Positions 33,721 through 41,680 of a DNA stretch of 64,000 nt are shown here, one piece after another. Source of the stretch: Shouchella sp047238345 (lineage in GTDB: Bacteria > Bacillota > Bacilli > Bacillales > Bacillaceae_D); assembly GCF_047238345.1 (NCBI RefSeq), contig NZ_JBDFMQ010000001.1:2542001-2606000 (forward strand), given 5' to 3'. Made by a program: the position numbers and the translations under genes. Within the stretch, counting starts at the first letter, position 1. Each line of letters opens with the position of its first letter. A model generated the notes under the pieces. That model saw only the letters and a list, made by a program, of their open reading frames with translations. It had not been told where the DNA came from and ran no database searches.

Positions 33721-33749
33721 ATTTTATGTAAACGCTAACAATAAGTCAA
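33721..33749 (-). promoter_or_regulatory. Symporter promoter with embedded cre site
   Basis: TTGACT (33744-33749), 17 bases, TAAAAT (33721-33726) on the minus strand. The spacer contains TGTAAACGCTAACA (33727-33740 on the plus strand), matching the cre consensus at every position. The geometry is the same as at lcfA. Confidence 0.85.
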
Positions 33750-33782
33750 TTGATAATTTTCTAATAATTAATCTCGAACAAA

Positions 33783-33812
33783 AGACCCCTTACTTTTGCG
33801 GTATCGGGGTCT
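33783..33812 (-). terminator. Hairpin after the TVP38 gene
   Basis: AGACCCC (33783-33789) pairs with GGGGTCT (33806-33812), overlapping the end of the gene; the T run on the minus strand is short. Confidence 0.5.
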
Positions 33813-34374
33813 CTAAATCATCTGTGTGAATTGGGTCACCATGTTTTTTCGGGCGCAAGATGAACATAAATAAAAGTAAAAATAGAGCAAAAGCAACTAC
33901 TCCAGGCAGTGGAAGTTGATGAATTAATCCTCCAAATGCTGTATACACAACGGCAGGTGAGATATTAATGATTGCCGACGTTTTTACGTAATCACGATAA
34001 TTTTTTGATTCTTCCATAACGTAGAATGATAGTGCGTGAAAATGGACAAATGGCATAATCCGAAGTAGAAGCAGTTGCCAAATATTCACGTTCCCTCTTG
34101 AACCAAAAAGCTTTTCTTTAATCCCTTTTAATTTTTCATAGATGCTTGGAAACCGCTCAATCAGCCAATAAAAGGTCAGACTCACACCCATTAACCCAAC
34201 ATATGAAAAAATCATCCCGTAAAACATTCCAAATACATAGCCCCCGGCTAATGTAACGAGTAAAACAGGTAGAAAAAGGATTGGACGTATAATGTGAAGG
34301 ATGATAAACAACATTGGTGCGTACCATCCAGCAGCTTCAATATAGGCGAGAGTATCATTTAGCAAGCCTTCCAT
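33790..34374 (-). CDS. TVP38/TMEM64-family membrane protein
   Basis: The 194-residue protein is a SNARE-associated/DedA-like membrane protein with about five hydrophobic segments. The family signature FLPVLLVTLAGGYVFGMFYGMIFSYVGLMGVSLTFYWL lies near residues 35-72 and a second pattern near RIMPFVHFHALSFYV. Members are thought to move or scramble lipids; no substrate is known here. ATG after GGAGGC. It lies between the symporter pair and ysdA. Confidence 0.85.
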   Translation of the reverse strand: MEGLLNDTLAYIEAAGWYAPMLFIILHIIRPILFLPVLLVTLAGGYVFGMFYGMIFSYVGLMGVSLTFYWLIERFPSIYEKLKGIKEKLFGSRGNVNIWQLLLLRIMPFVHFHALSFYVMEESKNYRDYVKTSAIINISPAVVYTAFGGLIHQLPLPGVVAFALFLLLFMFILRPKKHGDPIHTDDLETPIPQK

Positions 34375-34403
34375 AGTTACGCCTCCTTCTTTTCATGTAT
34401 ATG

Positions 34404-34661
34404 CTACAACGACGAGGAAATGAACAACCCTACCCCTATTTGAATGAGTATGATTGCTGGTATCCCATATTTAAACCCAGGTTTTCTTGTTTTGTGTCGA
34501 AACACATACATGCCTGCTAAAAGACCTACACTTCCGCCTAAGACAGCTAATAAAAACAGACTTTTTTCTGGTATCCTACTTTTTCGATTCCGTGCGTTGT
34601 GCTTATCCATACCCATTACCAGCATGGTAAAAACCGAAAGCAGTGATAAATAAATGATCAT
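34404..34661 (-). CDS. ysdA: DUF1294 membrane protein (YsdA-like)
   Basis: The 85-residue protein has two to three membrane helices and the DUF1294 pattern MGMDKHNARNRKSRIPEKSLFLLAVLGGSVGLLAGMYVFRHKTRKPGFKYG. Its function is unknown. It follows rplT after a terminator, as ysdA follows rplT in B. subtilis, and precedes the TVP38 gene. Confidence 0.88.
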   Translation of the reverse strand: MIIYLSLLSVFTMLVMGMDKHNARNRKSRIPEKSLFLLAVLGGSVGLLAGMYVFRHKTRKPGFKYGIPAIILIQIGVGLFISSSL

Positions 34662-34685
34662 GCTTTCACTTCCCCTATATACTTT

Positions 34686-34717
34686 AAAAAAGTACAGCCA
34701 CGGGGCTGTACTTTTTA
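34686..34717 (-). terminator. Terminator after rplT
   Basis: AGTACAGCC (34691-34699) pairs with GGCTGTACT (34704-34712), with A and T runs on both sides. Confidence 0.9.
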
Positions 34718-35077
34718 TTAATTATTTAAGCTAGCTTTTGCTTGATCTGCTAGTTGAGCAAATGCTTTTTCATCATTTACTGCTAGCTCAGCAAGCATTT
34801 TACGGTTTACATTAATTTCAGCAAGCTTTAGTCCGTGCATAAGACGGCTGTAAGAAAGACCATTCATACGCGCCGCTGCGTTAATACGTGTAATCCAAAG
34901 TTTACGGAAGTCACGTTTTTTCTGACGACGGTCACGGTATGCATACTGAAGTGATTTCATTACTTGTCCTTGTGCGGACTTAAATAACGTATGTTTTGAA
35001 CCGTAATATCCTTTAGCTAGTTTTAAAACCTTTTTACGACGACGACGAGCGACATATCCACCTTTTACTCTTGGCAT
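34718..35077 (-). CDS. rplT: 50S ribosomal protein L20
   Basis: The 119-residue L20 (PRVKGGYVARRRRKKVLKLAKGYYGSKHTLFKSA) binds 23S rRNA early in large-subunit assembly. In B. subtilis it also represses its own operon by binding the infC leader, and a leader with long-range pairing is seen upstream of infC here. It is the third gene of infC-rpmI-rplT and is followed by a strong terminator. Confidence 0.98.
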   Translation of the reverse strand: MPRVKGGYVARRRRKKVLKLAKGYYGSKHTLFKSAQGQVMKSLQYAYRDRRQKKRDFRKLWITRINAAARMNGLSYSRLMHGLKLAEINVNRKMLAELAVNDEKAFAQLADQAKASLNN

Positions 35078-35109
35078 CGCAAATCCCTCCTTCTATCTGA
35101 ACGAACAGT

Positions 35110-35313
35110 TTATTTTTTCTTGTATGTTAGCATTTGGTGAATACGTTTGAAGTCACCAGAGTGAACGATTGCAGACTTACGTAGTTTACGTTTTTGCTTT
35201 TGAGACTTGTTACGGAACATGTGGCTAGTAAACGCGTGTGAACGCTTTAGCTTGCCAGTTCCTGTTTTCTTGAAACGCTTTGCAGCGCCACGGTGAGTTT
35301 TCATCTTAGGCAT
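35110..35313 (-). CDS. rpmI: 50S ribosomal protein L35
   Basis: The 67-residue L35 (PKMKTHRGAAKRFKKTGTGKLKRSHAFTSHM) is the very basic small large-subunit protein. It lies between infC and rplT in the classic translation operon. ATG after a GGAGG site. Confidence 0.98.
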   Translation of the reverse strand: MPKMKTHRGAAKRFKKTGTGKLKRSHAFTSHMFRNKSQKQKRKLRKSAIVHSGDFKRIHQMLTYKKK

Positions 35314-35352
35314 AATAACGTCCTCCTTTTAACTAATCCTAAAAAACTATAA

Positions 35353-35871
35353 TTATTTCTCCGCTTTTGGAGCCATAATGAGAAACATGCTGCGCCCTTC
35401 CATTTTCGGACGAGCTTCAATAGTGGCAACATCTTCACATTCTTTTGCAAGACGCTCTAGTACGTCACGCCCAATTTGAGAGTGCGTAATTGCACGACCG
35501 CGGAAACGAATCGAAGCTTTTACCTTATCGCCTTTTTCAAGGAATTTACGCGCATTTTTTAATTTCGTATTAAAGTCGTTATCTTCAATCGTTGGACTAA
35601 GACGAACTTCTTTAACCGTAACAATTTTTTGCTTTTTACGCGCTTCCTTATCTTTTTTCTGCTGCTCATAGCGGTATTTTCCGTAATCCATGATACGGCA
35701 GACAGGCGGTTTCGCATTTGGTGCCACGCAGACAAGGTCAAGATTTACTTTTTGTGCCATTTCCAGTGCTTCATGCTTTGATTTCACGCCAATTTGATCG
35801 CCATTAGCGCCAATTAAACGTACTTCTCGAGCTCGAATCCCTTCATTGACCAACATGTCCTTGCTAATAAT
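35353..35871 (-). CDS. infC: Translation initiation factor IF-3 with AUU start
   Basis: The 172-residue IF-3 keeps 30S subunits free and checks the initiation codon. The N domain begins MISKDMLVNEGIRAREVRLIG, the linker is lysine-rich (EQQKKDKEARKKQK) and the C domain has VKEVRLSPTIEDNDFNTKLKNARKFLEKGDKVKASIRFRGRAITH. I extended the gene beyond the first ATG (35856): an ATT at 35869-35871 is six bases after a strong GGAGG, and the added ISKD residues are conserved in Bacillus. An AUU start allows IF-3 to limit its own translation. Confidence 0.93.
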   Translation of the reverse strand: MISKDMLVNEGIRAREVRLIGANGDQIGVKSKHEALEMAQKVNLDLVCVAPNAKPPVCRIMDYGKYRYEQQKKDKEARKKQKIVTVKEVRLSPTIEDNDFNTKLKNARKFLEKGDKVKASIRFRGRAITHSQIGRDVLERLAKECEDVATIEARPKMEGRSMFLIMAPKAEK

Positions 35872-35882
35872 GAGCCACCTCC

Positions 35883-36062
35883 AGTGGTTTTTGTGATGCA
35901 GCTAAAGCAATATAAAACGTCGCTACGCAAAAAAATGCGAGTACACACGGCACCCACATTTAATCAGCTTAATTCAAAAAACTGACGGTTTCTAACCTGA
36001 CAACAAGCGTCAACAGGTGAGAAGCGGGTGCTTCTTCTTGCTTTATTTGACTAACACAAAAG
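35883..36062 (-). promoter_or_regulatory. L20-type leader of infC-rpmI-rplT
   Basis: The leader of about 180 bases contains GCACCC near its start and GGGTGC near its end for long-range pairing, small hairpins such as GGTTAGAAACC, and T runs (TCAGTTTTTT and GCATTTTTTT). This fits the known infC leader on which L20 binds and causes early termination in Bacillus. The exact fold was not computed. Confidence 0.7.
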
Positions 36063-36064
36063 CT

Positions 36065-36093
36065 ACTATACCACGAGTGAACTTCCCTGTCAA
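36065..36093 (-). promoter_or_regulatory. Sigma-A promoter of infC operon
   Basis: TTGACA (36088-36093), 17 bases, TATAGT (36065-36070) on the minus strand, only 13 bases after the end of yknZ. No terminator is seen after yknZ, so its transcript could run into infC. Confidence 0.85.
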
Positions 36094-36105
36094 CGATTTA
36101 TGGAT

Positions 36106-37299
36106 CTATTCATAGCGCAATGCATCTACTGGATTAAGTTTTGCAGCTTTATTTGCTGGCAGGATTCCAAAAATAATTCCTACAACAATGGAGAACGTTG
36201 AAGCGATGACAATCACAGGGACTGATAAAGCAACATCTAAGTTAAAGCCTGATCCAATTAGAAACACGAGAACACTTCCAACAACAATGCCTATCATTCC
36301 ACCTAAAAAGGTTAAGACAACTGATTCCACAAGAAATTGTAGCATAATCTGGCCTGTCGTTGCACCCATTGATTTGCGAATTCCAATTTCTTTTGTTCGT
36401 TCAGTAACCGATACAAGCATAATATTCATAACCCCAATGCCGCCAACGAGCAAGGAAATTCCAGCGATTCCGCCAATAATGATTGTAAGAATTTGTGTAA
36501 TGCCCGCATCTGCTTCTAAATATTGACTGGAATCATGACTTTGGTAAGCATCGATTGTATCGTGATTCGTATTTAGTGTATGAATGGTGTCAGCTACCGC
36601 CCATTCAGCAGACTCAACGGATTCTGCTCGGATGCTAAGGCCTGAATAACCTTCCCGGAAGAAAACTTGCTTCCACGTTTCATAGGGCATAATAACTTGT
36701 GTACTATCATAACTGAGGACGCTCTCTGAAGGTGCTAAAACACCAACAATTTCAATAGGGTATGCGCCAATTTTAATCGATTGACCTACTGGGGACTCGT
36801 ATGGAAAAAGTATTTCTGCTAAAGATGTGCTAAGTACGGCTTTTCTTGTTCCTGCTAGAAAATCAATCGGAGTTAACAGAGCACCATCCATTGCCTCATA
36901 GCCATAAAGGTCAAAATAATGCATCGTTGTGCCAAGAATTTCCGCTTCACTCTCTTGTTCATTAACCGTTAAATTCCGATGATCAAACGCGGTGGCTACA
37001 ACTGCTTGAACATCAGACAATTGCTCAATGTCTTCAATATCACGTTCTGTAAATTGTTGTCCAACCCAAATATTCGGGTTTTGCATTTGGTCTTCTTCTG
37101 AAGGCTCAAAGAAAACTTGTCGAATATTCTCAACGCCCATCATTTGTTCTTTTAATTTTTGTTCTGCTCCTTGCCCAATTGCGACAACCATAATCACCGC
37201 TGCAACCCCAATAATAATTCCAAGTGTCGTTAAAATAGCGCGCATCTTTTGAGCGGCGATTGAACTAAAAGCCATTTTTATGTTTTCAATAATATTCAC
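36106..37299 (-). CDS. yknZ: MacB-type ABC transporter permease (YknZ-like)
   Basis: The 397-residue permease equals the length of B. subtilis YknZ. It has one N-terminal helix (about 20-42), a large extracellular MacB domain (45-270) and three C-terminal helices with the FtsX pattern IGGIAGISLLVGGIGVMNIMLVSVTERTKEIGIRKSMGA. With YknY, YknX and YknW it should form an efflux pump; in B. subtilis the set protects against the SdpC toxin. The GTG at 37299 follows AAAGGA, 22 bases after the yknY stop. Confidence 0.9.
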   Translation of the reverse strand: MNIIENIKMAFSSIAAQKMRAILTTLGIIIGVAAVIMVVAIGQGAEQKLKEQMMGVENIRQVFFEPSEEDQMQNPNIWVGQQFTERDIEDIEQLSDVQAVVATAFDHRNLTVNEQESEAEILGTTMHYFDLYGYEAMDGALLTPIDFLAGTRKAVLSTSLAEILFPYESPVGQSIKIGAYPIEIVGVLAPSESVLSYDSTQVIMPYETWKQVFFREGYSGLSIRAESVESAEWAVADTIHTLNTNHDTIDAYQSHDSSQYLEADAGITQILTIIIGGIAGISLLVGGIGVMNIMLVSVTERTKEIGIRKSMGATTGQIMLQFLVESVVLTFLGGMIGIVVGSVLVFLIGSGFNLDVALSVPVIVIASTFSIVVGIIFGILPANKAAKLNPVDALRYE

Positions 37300-37321
37300 T
37301 GATTCAATCCTTTCCCCGACC

Positions 37322-37993
37322 CTACGATGCAGCTTCTTGAAGTTTCCCGTCTCGAACATAAACGATGCGATCTGTTTTCGCAGCAACTTCCGTTTCATGG
37401 GTAATAATAACTACCGTTGCACCTGCTTGATTCAATTCTCGCAGCAGCTGGATGATCGACTCACTTGTTTTTGTATCAAGTGCACCAGTGGGTTCATCCG
37501 CTAAAATTAATGACGGGTTATTGACTATTGCCCGGGCAATTGCCACGCGCTGTTTTTGTCCCCCTGATAAAGACGTTGGTTTATAGTGAACGCGATCCGC
37601 TAATCCAACCTTTTCTAACGCAGCAAACGCTCGCTGCTTTCGCTCTTTTTTCTTCATGCCACTATAAATTAGTGGCAGCTCAACATTTTTCCAGGCAGAT
37701 TGTCGCGGAAGTAAATGAAACTGCTGAAACACAAATCCAATTTTTTGATTACGTATTCGGGCAAGTTGTTTCGGAGTTTGCATGCTAATGATTTCTTCAT
37801 CCAACAAATACTGACCAGTTGTCGGCTTGTCTAAACAACCTAAAATATTCATAAGCGTCGATTTACCAGAACCAGAAGGCCCCATAATGGACATGAAGCT
37901 TCCCCTTTCAATTGTTAACTCAATTGGCGCAAGTACTTGTGACCAAGTAGGACCTAATCGAAACGATTTCGATACTTGATTTAACGTAATCAC
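37322..37993 (-). CDS. yknY: ABC transporter ATP-binding protein (YknY-like)
   Basis: The 223-residue ATPase has Walker A GPSGSGKSTLMNIL, the Q-loop FVFQQFHLLPRQ, signature LSGGQKQRVAIARAI, Walker B LILADEPTGALD and the H-loop ITHE. It is of the LolD/MacB type that powers extracellular movements rather than membrane transit alone. Its GTG overlaps the yknX stop by four bases (GTGA), so translation is coupled. Confidence 0.92.
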   Translation of the reverse strand: MITLNQVSKSFRLGPTWSQVLAPIELTIERGSFMSIMGPSGSGKSTLMNILGCLDKPTTGQYLLDEEIISMQTPKQLARIRNQKIGFVFQQFHLLPRQSAWKNVELPLIYSGMKKKERKQRAFAALEKVGLADRVHYKPTSLSGGQKQRVAIARAIVNNPSLILADEPTGALDTKTSESIIQLLRELNQAGATVVIITHETEVAAKTDRIVYVRDGKLQEAAS

Positions 37994-39324
37994 AACTCAC
38001 CATCCCCCTCTTGCTCTTCTAGCTCGGGGTCTTCATCTTCTAAAAAGTCATCTTCAAACGACTCTCCATCTTCAACGTCAAATTCCTCTTCCTCAAAGCC
38101 GTCTTCACTACCCTCGTCTTCGTAGTCTCCTTCCATTATTTCATTTGGTGTAATGAGCATACCTTCTGTTACGACACCCATATAATCAGCAATAACAAGA
38201 TCTTCTTCCGTTAACCCTTCTAAAATTTGTACGGCATAGTCGTTTGCATAATCGATTTCAACATCTCTACGAACGGCAAACCCATCTTCGTATACATACA
38301 CATAACTTCCAAATTCATCATAAAGAACAAGCGCCATATCTAGCGTTAAGCCCATTTGCTCGCTCGTCACAATCTCCGCCATCATTTGATAACCAGGACG
38401 CAATTGTTCTGTGTCGCCTTCTGTAATTTTTATCGTAACAGGATACTGCGAGCCTGCTGAATCGCCATACCAATCATCACTTTCTGCTGGGAAATAGGAC
38501 ACATCAATCACTTCTCCTGTCCAAAATCCTTCTTCCATTGAATCTGAATACATAGAAGCTACGTGACCAAGCTCAATATCCATTGATTGACGTTCTGACA
38601 CATTGCCTGTAATAGTAAACTCTGTTGTATCTGCAATTTCCATTAACGGCAATGAATTTCCTAGATCGTCTGTAGTGTCTCCAAGATCATTAATGCTCAG
38701 AACCTTCCCATTAATAGAACTTGTCAACGTTCGTTCTTCTTTTTGTTTCTTTGCAGTCTCTAACTGATTTTCTAGTCGAGTTAACGTGAAATTCTCAGCT
38801 TTTTTTTGCTGAGCTAATTCAGTAAGTTGAGCATCTAATTCGGCGATCGATACGAGCGGTTCTACTTCCGTTCGCTCACCTGTTTCCTCATTTTCTAAAT
38901 ATGTTGGTTGAACATCTGGGCTTGTTCTTTGTCTGTTTATCTCTGCTTCTGATGACGTTAAACTTGTGATCGTTGCTTGGCTTTGTTGCATCTGCAACTC
39001 TATATCTTGAATTTCAAAATCGATTTCTGTTGTACTATATTGCAGAATAGGCGTGCCTTCTTCCACGTCTTCACCTGTTTCAACTAAAATCTCGTAAGTC
39101 TCTTCTTCAGAAGAAGGTTGTACGATTTGTCGATTCACTAACTCTAAGGAACCAGGCACCATAACCGTTGTACTTAAATCCTCATACATCGGTGAAATAA
39201 GATCGAACATTTCTTCTTGTCCGCTCACGGCTAAATCTCTCCCTGTTGTCATTCCATAAACTGTAAATGTGGTGACCGATGCGACCACAAGACCTGCAAC
39301 AATTCCTTTTGCCCATAGTTTCAC
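37990..39324 (-). CDS. yknX: Efflux membrane-fusion protein (YknX-like) with acidic tail
   Basis: The 444-residue protein has an N-terminal membrane helix (5-25) and an outside part with lipoyl halves and a coiled coil (about 115-215, rich in Gln, Glu, Lys) and a beta-barrel region. It resembles YknX (377 residues) but ends with about 50 residues made mostly of Asp and Glu (about 395-444), a tail I do not expect in the family. It should bridge the permease to the outer layers. The GTG start lies directly after the yknW stop. Confidence 0.85.
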   Translation of the reverse strand: MKLWAKGIVAGLVVASVTTFTVYGMTTGRDLAVSGQEEMFDLISPMYEDLSTTVMVPGSLELVNRQIVQPSSEEETYEILVETGEDVEEGTPILQYSTTEIDFEIQDIELQMQQSQATITSLTSSEAEINRQRTSPDVQPTYLENEETGERTEVEPLVSIAELDAQLTELAQQKKAENFTLTRLENQLETAKKQKEERTLTSSINGKVLSINDLGDTTDDLGNSLPLMEIADTTEFTITGNVSERQSMDIELGHVASMYSDSMEEGFWTGEVIDVSYFPAESDDWYGDSAGSQYPVTIKITEGDTEQLRPGYQMMAEIVTSEQMGLTLDMALVLYDEFGSYVYVYEDGFAVRRDVEIDYANDYAVQILEGLTEEDLVIADYMGVVTEGMLITPNEIMEGDYEDEGSEDGFEEEEFDVEDGESFEDDFLEDEDPELEEQEGDGEL

Positions 39325-40047
39325 TTACAACATGCCTCCTATAACTTGAAAAATAAAGACCATCGCATACATCCCGACACCAATTGCTAACGCTACCAAG
39401 CGATCAAAAGCAGCGGTACGCATTAAACCGACGGTGATTAGTATGATAAAGAGAATGGTTGAAACTTCTAAACTTGCTAAAAAAGGATAGAGAAGATGTT
39501 CTTCACTCACAAATACGGTTGGCGCCGTATAGATATAGCCATATGTACTTGCAATTGTATTCATAATCATTATGTATAAAAAGCCGATGCTTGGCACAAG
39601 TGAAGCAAAAACCGTCATAGAATAAAGTGCTCCATAGGTTGTTTCACGATTATGCATTTTACTAAAAGCAAAGAGAAGAAGTGCTAAAATAGGCGGAACA
39701 ATTGAAAATATCCCTAACACCACTATCCACACAACTGCTCCCGTAATAAAAGATTCGACATTTATACCTACAAACGGATCAGATTCATAGTTATACTCAT
39801 CCACATACATTTCATCGCTATAAGAATCACCTATTTCAGTTGGCAAAAGACCGCCTTGTCCAGCTAAAAGAGGAATAAGTAAACCAACTAACACAATGGC
39901 TAGAATAAGAAACATTGGACCTAGCGCTCTAGGTTCGTAACGAATACGATCAAACTGTTTCATTGGGCTAAAAAGAAATGAAAAAATATTTGGTTTTTTA
40001 ACAGTATGAATGTCTTCGAGGTCGTAAGCCTCACTTCTTTGTTCCAT
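39325..40047 (-). CDS. yknW: Yip1-domain membrane protein (YknW-like)
   Basis: The 240-residue protein has a cytoplasmic N-terminus ending NIFSFLFSPMKQFDRIRYEPRALGP, the Yip1-family entry, then five predicted membrane helices with an acidic outside loop (about 75-95, DSYSDEMYVDEYNYESD). YknW is needed for assembly of YknXYZ in B. subtilis. It is the first gene of the four-gene operon. The family is divergent, so identity rests mainly on domain type and operon order. Confidence 0.8.
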   Translation of the reverse strand: MEQRSEAYDLEDIHTVKKPNIFSFLFSPMKQFDRIRYEPRALGPMFLILAIVLVGLLIPLLAGQGGLLPTEIGDSYSDEMYVDEYNYESDPFVGINVESFITGAVVWIVVLGIFSIVPPILALLLFAFSKMHNRETTYGALYSMTVFASLVPSIGFLYIMIMNTIASTYGYIYTAPTVFVSEEHLLYPFLASLEVSTILFIILITVGLMRTAAFDRLVALAIGVGMYAMVFIFQVIGGML

Positions 40048-40079
40048 TTCATGATCCCCTTTTTCTTTTTATTTCCTTA

Positions 40080-40132
40080 ATTATACATATAAATGTCGTA
40101 AAATGGTGCCACTTTAGAAAAACTTTAGAAAA
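40080..40132 (-). promoter_or_regulatory. Activator-type promoter of yknWXYZ with tandem repeats
   Basis: A perfect -10 TATAAT (40080-40085) has no acceptable -35. Instead two copies of CTTTAGAAAA (plus strand 40112-40121 and 40123-40132) stand 11 bases apart, at about -39 to -59 from the expected start. Such direct repeats are typical of response-regulator binding sites. No sigma-W motif (TGAAAC with CGTA) is seen here. Confidence 0.5.
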
Positions 40133-40163
40133 TTTCTTTTCATTTTTCATTAAAAATGCACAC

Positions 40164-40196
40164 AAAAAAACACCTCGGAATTTCTCACTCCGAGAT
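40164..40196 (-). terminator. Terminator after the OsmC gene
   Basis: CTCGGA (40174-40179) pairs with TCCGAG (40189-40194), extended by outer pairs, followed by seven T residues on the minus strand. Confidence 0.8.
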
Positions 40197-40207
40197 GTTC
40201 CCAATCA

Positions 40208-40594
40208 TTATGACTTGATTTGAATCGTTTCCGTAATTAAGATGCTTCCATTCACCGATTGCACGATTGGACAGTTTTTTGTAGCTAGTTCCAATGCTTT
40301 TTCTAGCTTTTCGTGACTCGCTTCTGCCCCTTCCACAATGAATCGTAAGTGAACTTCCGTTACTTCGTTTACACTTTTTTCGTTACGAACAACATCTGCT
40401 TCTATATCTATATTTGTATAGGAGAGCCGTTTTTTATCTAAAATCTTTCTAAATACGCCTCCACTACAAACCGCAATCGACGAAACAAGTAGTTGGAACG
40501 GTCTAAAACCAGCTGTTTCATCCCCACTTATATCAAGCTGCCCGTAAGGCAAATCAATTGAATAACCAATGTCTTTCATTTTGTATGTTAGCAA
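40208..40594 (-). CDS. OsmC/Ohr-family protein
   Basis: The 128-residue protein has the OsmC fold: FRPFQLLVSSIAVCSGGVFRKIL with a cysteine near residue 43 and NCPIVQSVNGSI with a second near residue 108. In family members the two cysteines reduce organic peroxides; whether this one is a peroxidase is not proven. The start is a TTG eight bases after AAGGAGG. A TATAAT box lies at 40621-40626. It is divergent from the GrpB gene. Confidence 0.85.
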   Translation of the reverse strand: MLTYKMKDIGYSIDLPYGQLDISGDETAGFRPFQLLVSSIAVCSGGVFRKILDKKRLSYTNIDIEADVVRNEKSVNEVTEVHLRFIVEGAEASHEKLEKALELATKNCPIVQSVNGSILITETIQIKS

Positions 40595-40709
40595 AAGAAT
40601 ACCTCCTTATTTCTTCTAGTATTATACCCTTTTGTAGCGACAAATAACAGACTGGCGATTGACTTAAAAATTCAGTAAAATTAGTAACACAATGCAAAGG
40701 AGTGATTTT

Positions 40710-41249
40710 TTGTTGCTTGGTTTAAAAAACAAAGATGTGTATCTTCTGCCTCATCAACAAACTTGGTCAGAAGCATTTCAAAACGAAAAACAGCGATTAG
40801 CTCAACTTTTATGCTCATTTTCTCCTACGATTGAACATATTGGCTCAACAGCCATACTGGGAATTAAAGCAAAACCCCTACTTGATGTATGTGTAGGCAT
40901 TCAATCTTTAGCGACTTTTGACTACTTTCCATTTGATAAGCTAAAGCAACATCATTATTATCGGTTGCAAAACGTTAACTTAAAAGACCGATTTGTTATG
41001 GGCAGGTTTACTAGTCTTGAAACACAAGAAAAAACAGTCGTTCTTCATATTGTTGAGCAAGCTTCTCCAACATTTATGTCTTTCGTTACGTTTCGTGATT
41101 ATTTAATAACACACCCTTCAGATCGTGACGTTTACGAGACATTAAAGATCGATTTAGCTCAACGATTCCCGTCAGATCAGAAAGCTTATACAAAAGGAAA
41201 AGAAGCATTTATCGCGTCCATCTTAAAAAAAGCAGGTGATGATCTGTGA
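40710..41249 (+). CDS. GrpB/UPF0157-family protein
   Basis: The 179-residue protein has the GrpB pattern: WSEAFQNEKQRLAQLL, then IEHIGSTAILGIKAKPLLDVCVGI, which is a nucleotidyltransferase-like fold with the conserved GSTA and K-P-x-x-D. The activity of this family is unclear. The start is one of two adjacent TTG codons (40710 or 40713) after AAGGAG; the ATG at 40692 precedes the ribosome site. A possible promoter TTGACT lies at 40659. It overlaps the next gene by four bases. Confidence 0.8.
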   Translation: MLLGLKNKDVYLLPHQQTWSEAFQNEKQRLAQLLCSFSPTIEHIGSTAILGIKAKPLLDVCVGIQSLATFDYFPFDKLKQHHYYRLQNVNLKDRFVMGRFTSLETQEKTVVLHIVEQASPTFMSFVTFRDYLITHPSDRDVYETLKIDLAQRFPSDQKAYTKGKEAFIASILKKAGDDL

Positions 41250-41566
41250 TTGTATCCACCTTATCCTCCAAAAAACTAACACAACATCAATCAAATGCCC
41301 TCGCTTTTCCATTGGCCTTAACTAGTGCAGCGACAAACATTTCGTTCATAACCATTTCGAAAGGTGAAAAAATCGGTATGCATCAAGCTCACACGGCACA
41401 ACGCTTATGTTGTCTTCAAGGCCGAGTGGAGGTAAGTTCAAATCAAGAATCTTGTGAGCTATTGCCTTTACAAATGGTTGAGTGGACAGCAGGAGAATAC
41501 CATGAGACTGTTGCATTAGAAGACTCACAAGTAATCGTGGTTGAGACCATTCAATTTGAACGTTAA
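41246..41566 (+). CDS. Small cupin-like protein
   Basis: The 106-residue protein looks like a single cupin: FITISKGEKIGMHQAHTAQRLCCLQGRVEVSS and LQMVEWTAGEYHETVALEDSQVIVVET resemble the two cupin motifs, with His residues that could bind a metal. I cannot name a substrate. The GTG start overlaps the stop of the GrpB gene (GTGA), so the two are coupled and may act together. Confidence 0.7.
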   Translation: MIVSTLSSKKLTQHQSNALAFPLALTSAATNISFITISKGEKIGMHQAHTAQRLCCLQGRVEVSSNQESCELLPLQMVEWTAGEYHETVALEDSQVIVVETIQFER

Positions 41567-41578
41567 GTAAAATATACT

Positions 41579-41632
41579 CAAAAAAATCAAAAATTGGCGG
41601 CGACCCTTTTGCAATGGAGTCATCGCCAATTT
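41579..41632. terminator. Terminator between the cupin and aldo/keto reductase genes
   Basis: AAATTGGCG (41591-41599) pairs with CGCCAATTT (41624-41632), with inner GAC/GTC pairs. A long A run on the plus strand gives a T run for the minus-strand gene; it is weaker for the plus strand. Confidence 0.7.
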
Positions 41633-41680
41633 CAAATCAACATTGGTACTCAGTGCTATTAGAACGTTTCCTGTAATGAA

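Noticed and set aside
38000..38140. Possible GA-rich DNA repeat at the yknX end
   Set aside because: It is explained by Asp/Glu codons of the acidic tail.
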